A DNA stretch of 50,895 nucleotides from Paenibacillus paridis (GTDB taxonomy: Bacteria; Bacillota; Bacilli; Paenibacillales; Paenibacillaceae), in NCBI RefSeq assembly GCF_006345825.1, contig NZ_VCIX01000038.1, positions 1 to 50,895 of the forward strand. Reading direction: 5' to 3'. A program made the position numbers and the translations under genes. Below, in pieces: positions 43,426 through 50,895 of this stretch. Numbering within the stretch: position 1 is the first letter of the stretch; each line of letters starts with the position of its first letter. The notes under the pieces are model-generated. The model saw nothing but the letters and a program-made list of their open reading frames with translations. It was not told the origin of the DNA and did no database searches.

Positions 43426-44328
43426 CTACAGCTTACCACGGGCAAGAAACGTATGTCGCACAAATTCGATAAACGAACGCACATGCGGCGATAATTGATC
43501 TTCGTTCCGGTAAGCGAGGCAAATATGCCTTCGGTTAACATACTGCGGCAAATCACGCATAACCAGCTCGCCAGCTTCGATTTCCCGAACGACGCTCCTT
43601 CGCGGCAGAATGCCGATACCCATGTTGCATTTTAACGCTTCCTTGATCGTTTCGATCGCCCCAAGCTCCATCACGCTTCCCCATTTCAACCCCGCGCTGC
43701 TTGCCCACTCGTCCGACAAGGTGCGGGAGGTGGAACCCGTTTCATGCAGCAGGAAGGTTTCCTCTCTCATGTGCTCGACTTCTATTTTCGAAAGGGCTGT
43801 TAAAGGATGTTCGGGCGCAAGCAGCAGCTTTAGTTCATCCTCAATCAACGGCTGAATGATTAACCCTTCCTCAAACGACTCTCCTAGCGATACGATGCCA
43901 ACGTCAATCTCATAGCTGCGCAGCATCGCAAGCACAGATGCAGCTTGCTTGACCATCAGCATCAAGCTCACCCTCGGATACAGCGCGCGGTATGCCGCCA
44001 GATGCGGAGGGAGCACGTAGGTGGCAGGCGTGTAGCTTGCCCCTAGCCGAAGACGGCCTTCGCCAAGCTCGCGGCGTTCAAGCATCGCAAGTCTTGCTTC
44101 CTCCATCAGGAAGACGATCCTTCGCGCATAAGGGAGCAGCTCCAGTGCCGCTTCGCTTGGGTGAAGGCTGCGGGATTGCTTGCGGAACAGCTCCACGCCA
44201 AGCTCCTCCTCCAGCTTTTTCAGATGAAAGCTAATCGTAGGTTGTTTCAATCCAAGCTTGTCCGCGGCTTCCGCCAGCGTTCTCCCGCTGCATACTTCCA
44301 TAAACACATGAAGCTGCTGTACGTTCAT
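43426..44328 (-). CDS. LysR-family transcriptional regulator
   Basis: 300 aa. N-terminal winged helix: LHVFMEVCSGRTLAEAADKL, then GLKQPTISFHLKKLEEELGV. The C-terminal effector domain follows with GRLRLGASYTPATYVLPPHL. GGAGG lies 9 nt before ATG. First gene of a lysR-SDR-quinone reductase operon. A dyad, ATAGATGAAATCTAT (44369-44383), about 40 bp upstream has the T-N11-A form of a LysR site, fitting autoregulation. Confidence 0.93.
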   Translation of the reverse strand: MNVQQLHVFMEVCSGRTLAEAADKLGLKQPTISFHLKKLEEELGVELFRKQSRSLHPSEAALELLPYARRIVFLMEEARLAMLERRELGEGRLRLGASYTPATYVLPPHLAAYRALYPRVSLMLMVKQAASVLAMLRSYEIDVGIVSLGESFEEGLIIQPLIEDELKLLLAPEHPLTALSKIEVEHMREETFLLHETGSTSRTLSDEWASSAGLKWGSVMELGAIETIKEALKCNMGIGILPRRSVVREIEAGELVMRDLPQYVNRRHICLAYRNEDQLSPHVRSFIEFVRHTFLARGKL

Positions 44329-44368
44329 CCTCTTCCGCCTCCGCCTCTCTTGCTAGTCGCCTAATAAT

Positions 44369-44383
44369 ATAGATGAAATCTAT
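44369..44383. promoter_or_regulatory. LysR-type dyad in the lysR-ABC divergent region
   Basis: ATAGAT, GAA, ATCTAT is a perfect short inverted repeat with the T-N11-A spacing of LysR operators. It sits about 40 bp upstream of lysR. Confidence 0.6.
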
Positions 44384-44410
44384 GAGTATATCAATATCTA
44401 TCGAATACAT

Positions 44411-44449
44411 TTAACAATATCTCGACATAGCGTTAACAATCGTCTGACA
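44411..44449 (+). promoter_or_regulatory. Pho box: four PhoP repeats at 11-nt spacing
   Basis: TTAACA, TCGACA, TTAACA and CTGACA start at 44411, 44422, 44433 and 44444, exactly 11 nt apart. Two are perfect matches to the Bacillus PhoP repeat TT(A/T)A(C/T)A and two match at four of six. A -10-like TAAAGT follows at 44459. This is the arrangement of PhoP-activated promoters, so the operon should be induced by phosphate starvation. Confidence 0.75.
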
Positions 44450-44507
44450 AACCGTTGCTAAAGTGAAAGAGTAAACAAAACAGATCGCGGAGGGGAAATC
44501 AAAAACA

Positions 44508-45620
44508 ATGAATACGAATAGGAAACATTGGATCGGTACGGTTTTGCTTGCTGGGATGGTCGCCTTGACAGCAGCTTGCGGAAACGGAAATGCAGGGAAA
44601 GGCAACAACACGGCAGCAGCCAATGGCGGAAACACGGAGACGACAACACCGACCGAAGCGGCACAGACTGAAGCACCAACGACGAAGGATGAAGGGACGC
44701 TCACCGTTTACTTAAATGATTTTGACAGCATTATTGCTCCTTTGTTCGAAGAAGCAACAGGTTACAAGCTTGAGGTTGTCGCTGGCAACGGAGCAGAAAT
44801 TATGTCGCGGGTAGAAGCCGAAAAGGGGAATCCGCACTGGGATGTCGTTTGGCTGGACGCGATGCCGTCCATATATGGACTTGGCGCAAGCGGCCAACTG
44901 CTGGAAGGCTGGTCGCCAAGCAACGCGGCTAACCTAACCGATTTTGCCAAAGGGTTTGTTCCCGAGAAGCAATGGTATGTGCCTACAGGCGCTCATGCGG
45001 CAGGCGTTATCGTCTACAACAAGGATAAAGTCAAGGCAGAGGATGCTCCAAAAACGTGGGAGGAATTCTCGAACGCCAAATATAAAAACATGATCGGCAT
45101 GGCTGATCCGGCGATCGCAGCTCCCGCATATCCATTCGTTTCCTTGTTCTTTAAGGAAAAGACCATTGAAGGTGGACAAGCCTACTTCAGCTCGCTCATG
45201 GACAATGGCCTGCGCGTCTATCCGAAAAACCCGAACGTCGTTAAAGCGCTAGCCGCTGGCGAAATCTCCATTGCCGCATTGCAGGAGAGCAACGCATACT
45301 CCATGAAAAATGACGGCGAGCCAATTGAAATTATTTGGCCGTCCGAAGGCGCACCCGCTTCAGTGCGCGTAGCAGCTATTCAGAAGGATACGAAAAACCC
45401 GAATGCAGCCAAAGCATTCCTCGAATTTTTGCTTGATCCGAAAACCCAGCAAGCGCTCATTGAGCAAGGCGACGAAAGCTATTTCCAGCCTTCCGTTAAT
45501 GGCGTGAATGCGAAGCCCGACCGTTCACCCGATGCGAAGCTCGTTGCAGCCGACGCTTCCTGGGCATCCGAGAATGAAGCAGCCATTAAGCAATGGTTTG
45601 CCGATCAGTCCGTTAAATAA
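44508..45620 (+). CDS. ABC binding lipoprotein (phosphonate/Fe3+-type family)
   Basis: 370 aa. GGAGGGG lies about 10 nt before ATG. The signal peptide ends in the lipobox ALTAACGNGN, followed by a Gly/Thr/Asn linker. The mature domain (TLTVYLNDFDSIIAPLFEEA, then NPHWDVVWLDAMPSIYG and VAAIQKDTKNPNAAKAFLEF) belongs to the family 1 group that includes PhnS and FbpA. No iron-binding Tyr pair is obvious. With the Pho box and the phosphatase downstream, a phosphorus compound (phosphonate or phosphoester) is the more likely ligand. Confidence 0.85.
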   Translation: MNTNRKHWIGTVLLAGMVALTAACGNGNAGKGNNTAAANGGNTETTTPTEAAQTEAPTTKDEGTLTVYLNDFDSIIAPLFEEATGYKLEVVAGNGAEIMSRVEAEKGNPHWDVVWLDAMPSIYGLGASGQLLEGWSPSNAANLTDFAKGFVPEKQWYVPTGAHAAGVIVYNKDKVKAEDAPKTWEEFSNAKYKNMIGMADPAIAAPAYPFVSLFFKEKTIEGGQAYFSSLMDNGLRVYPKNPNVVKALAAGEISIAALQESNAYSMKNDGEPIEIIWPSEGAPASVRVAAIQKDTKNPNAAKAFLEFLLDPKTQQALIEQGDESYFQPSVNGVNAKPDRSPDAKLVAADASWASENEAAIKQWFADQSVK

Positions 45621-45623
45621 TCG

Positions 45624-47306
45624 ATGCGCATCTTTATGAAGGATCGTCTGGGATGGTTCGTCAGCATCATTCTATTCGTCCTCGTCCTGTATCCCTTGGC
45701 GGCAGTCATTATTCAAGTGCTGCTGCCCGGGGTTTTCTTCGGCAATTGGCAACTCGGGGACCTAAAGCTGCTGCTGGAAATTTTCAACCGTCCCTTATGG
45801 CAAAAGTCGCTCGAAAACTCCGTCCTGCTCGGCCTTGGCACAACGCTGCTTGCTACGGTGCTTGGCGGCGTGCTGGCAACCATTCGTTCAAGCTGGTCTT
45901 TCCCTACAGCGAAGCTGCTTGACGCTTCTGTATGGCTGCTGATCATTACGCCGTCGTTCATCTTGGCGCAAGGCTGGGTTCTCTTTGCCGCAGGCGGAGG
46001 AATTGCCGTCAATGTGCTTGGGTGGCACTGGATCACAGGTGCTATATTCCAGCCTGCCGGACTTATCTTTATCATGACCTTAAGCAAATTTCCATTCGCC
46101 TATCTAAGCATCCATGCCGCTATGGAGTGGAAGGTCGACCAGCTGTCTCAAGCAGCGCGGCTGTCCGGGGCGACTGCCTTTACCGTATGGAGGACCATTC
46201 AGGCTCCACTACTTATGCCCGCTGTTTTTGCGGGTGCGGCGCTTGTCTTCATGGATACGATCGGCGATTTCGGGCTTCCCGCTTCAATCGCTGCCGTGTA
46301 CCGTTTTCCTACATTGCCTTATTCGATTTATTCCGCCATTTATACTTCGCCAATCCGTTTTGATATGGCAGGCGTGCTTTCATTCTATTTGGTTTTGCTC
46401 ATCGGCATAGCGATGTTTGTGCAATTTTATGCGATGCGCCGCTCGCGGTTCGATTTCCTATCGGCACGCGCGGAGCGGTCCATACCGAAACCGGCTGGCA
46501 AATACGCAGCTATTCTTACGACACTTAACTTGCTCTTTCTTGCCGTCGTGATCGGCATTCCGATAGGCGCCAACGTGCTGATGTCCGTATTCAAAACCCA
46601 ATCGGCAGGCCTTAAGCTAAGCAATTTAACTTTGAATCACTACCGTGATCTATTCCATAGCTCCAGCATGCTGCTCAAAGGACTCGGCCACTCCTTGATG
46701 ATTGCGGGAGTCGCCGCTCTGCTCGGCTTGCTATTTGGGTTATGCGTTGCCTATGTGCTTACTTATTCACAGTTTAAATTCAAACGAACCATTGAGATTT
46801 TTTCCATCATCACTCTAGCCGTACCTGGGGTTGTGCTTGGTATCGGATATATCTTCGTCTGGAATCAGAAATGGCTGGATTCCATTGGCCTGCTCCTTTA
46901 TGGCACGCCTTGGATACTGGTGCTTGCCGCGATTGCAGGCGCTATTCCCGTCATTACGAGGCTCATGGTCGGGGCAATGGCCAAGGTGCCGCACAGCTTA
47001 CTGACAGCTGCGCAGCTGCAAGGCGACACGTTTATCGGACGGCTGCGCTTGATCCTCATCCCATTAATCCGGGGCGCTCTGCTGTCCGCGGGGCTCGCAG
47101 CTTTTGGCTCAAGCGTATTCGATCTGGCCGTCAACTCCATTTTGTTTCCGCCCAGCTTCCTAACGCTGCCGGTTACGATCAACAAAGCCTTCGAGGATCT
47201 GGATTTCGGCTATGCATCGGCAGCCACGGTACTCGGATCGGGCATCGTAATTCTAATCATACTGGCGGTTGAGCTGCTGCTCCGCCGCAAGGAGGCAACC
47301 GCATGA
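45624..47306 (+). CDS. Fused ABC permease with two transport domains (PhnU/AepW-like)
   Basis: 560 aa with two permease halves in one chain, as in iron(III) and 2-aminoethylphosphonate importers. EAA loops: AARLSGATAFTVWRTIQAPL in the first half and AAQLQGDTFIGRLRLILIPL in the second. About 12 membrane helices. It starts 3 bp after the binding-protein stop and has no ribosome site of its own, so it is probably translated by coupling. The gene ends in ATGA overlap with the ATPase. Confidence 0.9.
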   Translation: MRIFMKDRLGWFVSIILFVLVLYPLAAVIIQVLLPGVFFGNWQLGDLKLLLEIFNRPLWQKSLENSVLLGLGTTLLATVLGGVLATIRSSWSFPTAKLLDASVWLLIITPSFILAQGWVLFAAGGGIAVNVLGWHWITGAIFQPAGLIFIMTLSKFPFAYLSIHAAMEWKVDQLSQAARLSGATAFTVWRTIQAPLLMPAVFAGAALVFMDTIGDFGLPASIAAVYRFPTLPYSIYSAIYTSPIRFDMAGVLSFYLVLLIGIAMFVQFYAMRRSRFDFLSARAERSIPKPAGKYAAILTTLNLLFLAVVIGIPIGANVLMSVFKTQSAGLKLSNLTLNHYRDLFHSSSMLLKGLGHSLMIAGVAALLGLLFGLCVAYVLTYSQFKFKRTIEIFSIITLAVPGVVLGIGYIFVWNQKWLDSIGLLLYGTPWILVLAAIAGAIPVITRLMVGAMAKVPHSLLTAAQLQGDTFIGRLRLILIPLIRGALLSAGLAAFGSSVFDLAVNSILFPPSFLTLPVTINKAFEDLDFGYASAATVLGSGIVILIILAVELLLRRKEATA

Positions 47307-48478
47307 CTTCAACAACTTTATCGAAAAATACAACGTTTTCCCATGGGCAAGTGCTCCCTGCTGCTCATTCCGGCAGGCCCCTGCTTACCGCTAACGCTTT
47401 AACCAAAAGCTACGGAGCCTTCCAAGCGCTGAAAGGCATTTCCTTCGATATGCGAGAAGGGGAAATCATTAGCGTGCTGGGTCCCTCCGGCTGCGGCAAA
47501 TCCACATTGCTCCAACTCGTAGCCGGGCTATCCCAGCCTGACAGCGGCACACTGTCCTTGGGAGAGGAGATTATCGCCTCCCCGTCCGTCATGCTGCCGC
47601 CGGAGAAGCGCGGGGTTAATATGGTGTTTCAGGATTATGCGCTATGGCCGCATATGAAGGTGCTTGATAATATTGCCTACGGGCTGCGCAGAAGCAAAAT
47701 GGGCCGTGAAGCTATCCAGCAGCGCGTTCAAGAACTGCTTGCGATGCTGCATTTGGAAGGCTTGGAGCATCGTCTGCCGCCTCAGCTATCCGGCGGACAA
47801 CAACAGCGTGTCGCCATCGCCAGAGCGCTGGCGACACGGCCAAAGCTGATGCTGCTCGACGAGCCGCTATCGAACCTTGATATGCGCCTGCGCGTGGAGA
47901 TGCGAACGGAGATGGCTTATTTGTTTCGAAAGCTCGGAATCAGCGTCTTTCATGTCACCCATGATCCGGATGAGGCATTTGCGATGGCGGATCGTCTTCT
48001 TATTCTTCGGAACGGGCAAATCGACCAAATCGGAACGCCTCAGCAATGCTTTACTAGACCCGCCAGCCGCTGGGCCGCTTCGCTGCTTGGAGCGTATAAC
48101 AACTTGCGGGGGCAAGTCGTTCATCAGGGCCCAGAAACTGCAATCCGCATCGGTTCATCGCTAGTGCAAGGCCTGCTTGCGCCAGGACAACTAAGGCTGC
48201 CCGAGCATTCCAATGCCCTACTCATGTTCCGGCCCGATGATATCGAAGTTATTGAACGCTGCGGCGGAGCCGGTTCACAGGACCCAGCCGGCAATATGCT
48301 GATCCTTAAGGTGCTTCACTGCACCTTCGAGGGGAATCGCTGGCGCGCAGTCGCACAAACCAACTGCGGCCAGAAGCTGTATCTCGTACTCGCCCTTCCG
48401 CTTGAGGCAGACGAGTACGTATCGGTCAGATTATCCGCAAGCTCCGCTTTCATTTATCCGGATGAGGAAGAAAGGTAG
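47303..48478 (+). CDS. ABC transporter ATPase (FbpC/PhnT-like)
   Basis: 391 aa. ATG overlaps the permease stop by 4 bp, with AAGGAGG 7 nt upstream. Walker A VLGPSGCGKSTLLQLVAGL (about 55-75), Q-loop VFQDYALWPHM, signature LSGGQQQRVAIARAL, Walker B LMLLDEPLSNLD and H-loop HVTHDPDEAFAMADR. The C-terminal part carries a TOBE-like domain (ALLMFRPDDIEVIERCGGAG). It energises the fused permease. Confidence 0.95.
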   Translation: MTSTTLSKNTTFSHGQVLPAAHSGRPLLTANALTKSYGAFQALKGISFDMREGEIISVLGPSGCGKSTLLQLVAGLSQPDSGTLSLGEEIIASPSVMLPPEKRGVNMVFQDYALWPHMKVLDNIAYGLRRSKMGREAIQQRVQELLAMLHLEGLEHRLPPQLSGGQQQRVAIARALATRPKLMLLDEPLSNLDMRLRVEMRTEMAYLFRKLGISVFHVTHDPDEAFAMADRLLILRNGQIDQIGTPQQCFTRPASRWAASLLGAYNNLRGQVVHQGPETAIRIGSSLVQGLLAPGQLRLPEHSNALLMFRPDDIEVIERCGGAGSQDPAGNMLILKVLHCTFEGNRWRAVAQTNCGQKLYLVLALPLEADEYVSVRLSASSAFIYPDEEER

Positions 48479-48487
48479 TCGATTCAT

Positions 48488-49162
48488 TTGCCCACTCCTA
48501 CAATAAAACACTCAAGACTTCTGGCAGCTGCCGATATTCATGGTTACAAGGATGAGCTGTCACTGCTGCTTAAAGAGGCAAATTATAACCCGCTCCATGA
48601 CCAGCTTATTCTTCTGGGAGACTACATTGATGCCGATGATCCGGCTACTTGGGGTACGCTTGACACGGTCCGCCAGCTTGCTGCCGAAGGAGCCCTGGTG
48701 CTGCCAGGCAATCAGGAGCTGCGACTATTGGCAAATATGGAGCATCAGCCATCGTTTCCTTCAGGTACACTCCAATGGCTGGAGCAGCTTCCGCTGTACA
48801 TTGTGGAAGAAAATTTTTTGTTCGTTCATGCCGGTTTGAGGCCGGGCATTCCTTTGAATAAACAAAGCGCAAAGGATCTTACTGAAATCCGCGATGACTT
48901 TATTAATCAACCGTTAGCAGAGCATGACGAAGCCCTCGCGTATGTCATCATCTTCGGCCATACGCCTACGTTTAAGCTTGGTGCGCCTGCAGGAGAGTTA
49001 TGGGCCGGCAACCGCCGCTTGGCCATCGACACGGGCGCCAAGCATGGCTGCCGTTTGTCGCTGCTTGATGTCGGCCAACTGATTCGATATTCATGCTCGA
49101 CCGCAGCCCATAGCCGCGGTGGCGACCTGCGGCGGGAAAGCTTGTCACATCCATTTTCATAG
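48488..49162 (+). CDS. PPP-type metallophosphatase with a changed GNHE motif
   Basis: 224 aa from TTG 48488 (AAAGG 12 nt upstream), 9 bp after the ATPase stop, so in the same operon. PPP motifs in order: AAADIHGYKDE (D16, H18), LILLGDYIDADD (D45), LPGNQELRL (N75-Q76-E77), FVHAGLRPG (H114) and FGHTPTF (H158). The usual GNHE His, which serves as general acid, is Gln here. Still, all metal ligands remain. It probably dephosphorylates something brought in by the importer. Small ApaH/PrpE-like length. Confidence 0.8.
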   Translation: MPTPTIKHSRLLAAADIHGYKDELSLLLKEANYNPLHDQLILLGDYIDADDPATWGTLDTVRQLAAEGALVLPGNQELRLLANMEHQPSFPSGTLQWLEQLPLYIVEENFLFVHAGLRPGIPLNKQSAKDLTEIRDDFINQPLAEHDEALAYVIIFGHTPTFKLGAPAGELWAGNRRLAIDTGAKHGCRLSLLDVGQLIRYSCSTAAHSRGGDLRRESLSHPFS

Positions 49163-49176
49163 TCATCAATGATCAA

Positions 49177-49220
49177 AGAGGCAAGAGGGATAATCGCATG
49201 CGGTTATCCCTCTTGCCTCT
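49177..49220 (+). terminator. Very stable hairpin after the phosphatase gene
   Basis: AGAGGCAAGAGGGATAA and TTATCCCTCTTGCCTCT form a 17-bp perfect stem whose loop CGCATGCG is itself palindromic. Only TTGCCTCTTTCC follows, so it is a weak-T terminator or an mRNA-stabilising stem. The last arm is partly duplicated next to it. Confidence 0.65.
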
Positions 49221-49338
49221 TGCCTCTTTCCATATCCCAAGTTTTTTTCGGCAGCTTAGGCAACCGCACAGTCCCCCTCCCGCCCACCTGCATAGGTATA
49301 GACAGGAGCACAGTTTATTCACGCCTGGAGGAATGGTT

Positions 49339-50103
49339 ATGCACTCGTCTTTCCATATCCAAAAATACCCGTCCGATCGTCAATCCAAAGAGGATTATAT
49401 GCTCGATATGAAGCGGGGAGATGTTAATGGCGACGGTATACCGGATCATGTCTATCTATTCGGAAACAAGCCTGACGGCCCATCCGGCATATTCGCGCAA
49501 AATATAACGCTGGTAATCCTCGATGGCTATTCCCAGCAGCACACCGTCGTTCCTTTGCAGAACAACGCAGGCTATAACGCTTCGCTGTTCCTCGGAAATT
49601 TCGACCCCCATAAAGCCTCCGACATCCTGGTGAGCATCGATACCGGAGGAAGCGGAGGGTACGGCATCTTCTACCTTTATTCTTTTGCTCACAATGAGCT
49701 GCGCCTGATGTTCGACTCGGAGCAATATAACCAAGCCCATCCATTCCGTGTCCAATATGAAAACCATTATAAAGTATCCGTAGCAAGCCCCGAACTAGAT
49801 ATTCTGTTCATTATTGATCTCAGCAGCCGCGGCTATGACTATCTGTCTGCCTATTACAACGAAGACGGCACGCTCAAAAAACCGGTGCAAGGTGAAGTGC
49901 TTGCGCTCGCCGCCTTAAATCCAATCGTATCCAATGAAAACAGCGGAGCTTTTAGCCTTCTCGCCCTTCAACGGATTATCGGTCCCACAAACGCGGATAC
50001 GCTCGGTTATGTCGAAAATCTGCTGACCTGGAACGGTCAGGCCTTCCAATCCTCCAGATTGACGGTTGCGATACTTGGCAGCAAGCTCATCAGCCATTTC
50101 TAA
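49339..50103 (+). CDS. FG-GAP/VCBS-like repeat protein, function unknown
   Basis: 254 aa from ATG 49339 (GGAGG 7 nt upstream); a frame open from 49198 lacks a start site. Residues near 25-50 (MKRGDVNGDGIPDHVYLFG) form a calcium-binding FG-GAP-type repeat, and further beta-strands with similar spacing follow (SDILVSIDTGGSGGYGIFYL). No signal peptide is evident, which is unusual for this fold. Possibly a spore or surface component; I cannot assign a role. Located between two hairpins. Confidence 0.7.
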   Translation: MHSSFHIQKYPSDRQSKEDYMLDMKRGDVNGDGIPDHVYLFGNKPDGPSGIFAQNITLVILDGYSQQHTVVPLQNNAGYNASLFLGNFDPHKASDILVSIDTGGSGGYGIFYLYSFAHNELRLMFDSEQYNQAHPFRVQYENHYKVSVASPELDILFIIDLSSRGYDYLSAYYNEDGTLKKPVQGEVLALAALNPIVSNENSGAFSLLALQRIIGPTNADTLGYVENLLTWNGQAFQSSRLTVAILGSKLISHF

Positions 50104-50107
50104 CGCT

Positions 50108-50190
50108 TTGGGCGAAGATGGGAAGCTTGGCTTCCTTCCGCCCCTCTGCCTTAGGCTCGTGTCACAGCAATCTTGCGTACGTTCGCCCAA
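50108..50190. other. Spaced inverted repeat before the collagen-like gene
   Basis: TTGGGCGAA at 50108 and TTCGCCCAA at 50182 are perfect inverted copies 65 bp apart, enclosing a GGAAGC/GCTTCC stem. Probably a structured 3' end of the FG-GAP-like gene. No clear promoter is seen for the next gene. Confidence 0.45.
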
Positions 50191-50250
50191 TCCAAGTACT
50201 GCGCTACCGCATACGATGCTTTAGCCTAATTCATAAGGAGTGATTTTTTC

Positions 50251-50634
50251 ATGGGATTATTGCCTCCGTTTGGACCACCCGGTTCGATGGGGCCCATGGG
50301 ACCGCTTGGACCTATAGGACCATTCGGACCAGGACCGCAAATACCACAAGGCCCGCAGGGGCCTCAGGGACCGCAAGGAACGATGGGGCCGACTGCACCT
50401 CCCCCTCAGTTTACGCCCCCGCAGCCAGCGGTTACGCCGTTTGCCGTTGATCCGGGTGCCATTTCCGGCTGTCTATTCCGCAACACCTATATATGGCTTG
50501 CCAACGGGCAGGGCTTTTGGTTTTTCCCTGTGTTCGTAGGCCGCAACTCCGTATCAGGCTTCCGCTGGTTCGGCAGATCCTGGCTTTATTCGGGAATTGA
50601 TTTGCGGCAAATCAATTCATTTACATGTTTTTGA
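50251..50634 (+). CDS. Collagen-like protein with a conserved C-terminal domain
   Basis: 127 aa. AAGGAG lies 10 nt before ATG. Residues about 8-48 are Gly-X-Y repeats rich in Pro and Gln (GPMGPLGPIGPFGP, then GPQGPQGPQ), too short for a stable collagen triple helix alone. The C-terminal third (GCLFRNTYIWLANGQGFWFF, then VGRNSVSGFRWFGRSWLYSG) is an aromatic domain I recall in many Bacillales proteins of unclear function. No signal peptide; a spore-surface role is a guess. Confidence 0.8.
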   Translation: MGLLPPFGPPGSMGPMGPLGPIGPFGPGPQIPQGPQGPQGPQGTMGPTAPPPQFTPPQPAVTPFAVDPGAISGCLFRNTYIWLANGQGFWFFPVFVGRNSVSGFRWFGRSWLYSGIDLRQINSFTCF

Positions 50635-50642
50635 GGAAATAA

Positions 50643-50853
50643 TCAAGGTGAAACGGCTGTCGCCGTCCTTTGGCGGCGCGGCGCGTTTCATTCCGAGAAA
50701 TATAGAGAATGTATTGCGGAATGATATACTTTCCTATATTTCAAGGTGAAACGGCTGTCGCCATCCTTTGGCGGCGCGGCGCGTTTCATTCCGAGAAATA
50801 TAGAGAATGTATTACGGAATGATATACTTTCCTATATTTCAAGGTGAAACGGC
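50643..50853. repeat. 98-bp tandem repeat, two full copies plus a partial third
   Basis: Copies begin at 50643 and 50741, with a partial third at 50839; the two full copies differ at only two positions. Each unit contains two hairpins: a GC-rich one (GAAACGGCTG ... GCGTTTC) and an AT-rich one (ATTCCG ... CGGAAT; AAATATAG ... CTATATTT). A related single copy lies at 41861. The near-identity suggests recent expansion. Confidence 0.88.
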
Positions 50854-50886
50854 CCCCTCTCGCAAGTCGAGAAGGAGGCCGTTTAT
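50847..50886 (+). terminator. Terminator at the window end
   Basis: AAACGGCC with CTCTCG, a loop, and CGAGA with GGCCGTTT, followed by ATTTGTT. The left arm is made from the third repeat copy, so the repeat has been recruited into a terminator for the collagen-like gene or beyond. Confidence 0.65.
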
Positions 50887-50895
50887 TTGTTGTTA

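Noticed and set aside
50643..50853. Insertion sequence or MITE ends
   Set aside because: There is no transposase, no target-site duplication and no terminal inverted repeats enclosing a unit; tandem copies fit a hairpin repeat better.

Overview
The window looks like chromosomal DNA from a spore-forming Bacillota of the Paenibacillus type (Paenibacillaceae). The evidence is strong AAGGAGG-type ribosome binding sites with frequent TTG/GTG starts, the primosome pair dnaB-dnaI, sda, hemQ (chdC), yuiB/yumB/yumC-type redox genes, a YheC/YheD coat-associated ATP-grasp protein, and ABC importers encoded without their own ATPase. I see no rRNA, tRNA, CRISPR array, prophage or insertion sequence.

Layout. 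1-691 is gene-poor and holds a decaying tandem repeat rich in TAGATCTA palindromes. 692-6196 (minus) has an odd membrane protein with a dihydroorotate-dehydrogenase-like domain, then a sulfate importer operon (sbp, cysT, cysW, yezD) with its own promoter and a candidate repressor site. 6533-10466 carries dnaB-dnaI, yuiB and the divergent hemQ. 10478-16537 has a phosphotransferase-fold protein and a Fur-box siderophore uptake operon with an AraC/binding-protein fusion regulator. 16629-20202 is a redox block (small acidic protein, type II NADH dehydrogenase with a Rex site, ferredoxin-NADP reductase), then a Cys-rich mini-protein whose ribosome binding site is buried in a long hairpin, and sda with a cluster of DnaA boxes. 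20311-26375 is a six-gene minus-strand operon (two sugar-type permeases, a binding protein, HAD phosphatase, SMR transporter, metallophosphoesterase) divergent from a GbsR-like regulator. 26409-32888 has YheC/D, topB, a membrane metallophosphoesterase, an unknown membrane-anchored protein and an MBL-fold hydrolase. 32917-36711 pairs a class II UvrA with a divergent tandem-MerR regulator, followed by an LMW phosphatase-like gene. 36734-41830 has a SUKH-like protein, a saccharopine-dehydrogenase-type oxidoreductase, a methyltransferase stub, a LuxR regulator, a VOC protein and two small unknowns. 41861-49220 has LysR-SDR-quinone reductase (minus) divergent from a four-gene importer/phosphatase operon headed by a four-repeat Pho box. 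The end holds an FG-GAP-like protein, a collagen-like protein and two 98-bp tandem repeats.

How it fits together. Several operons look tuned to nutrient limitation: iron (Fur box), sulfur (sulfate importer), and phosphate (a Pho box before the 44.5-49.2 kb operon and a weaker one before the 20-25.6 kb operon, each ending in a phosphoesterase). The strongest leads are the Pho-linked importer with a PPP-type phosphatase, the DHODH-like protein with a duplicated four-helix membrane module, the ribosome-site-burying hairpins at 19525 and 42479, and the divergent UvrA2/tandem-MerR pair. Functions are inferred from sequence motifs read by eye; no database search was run.
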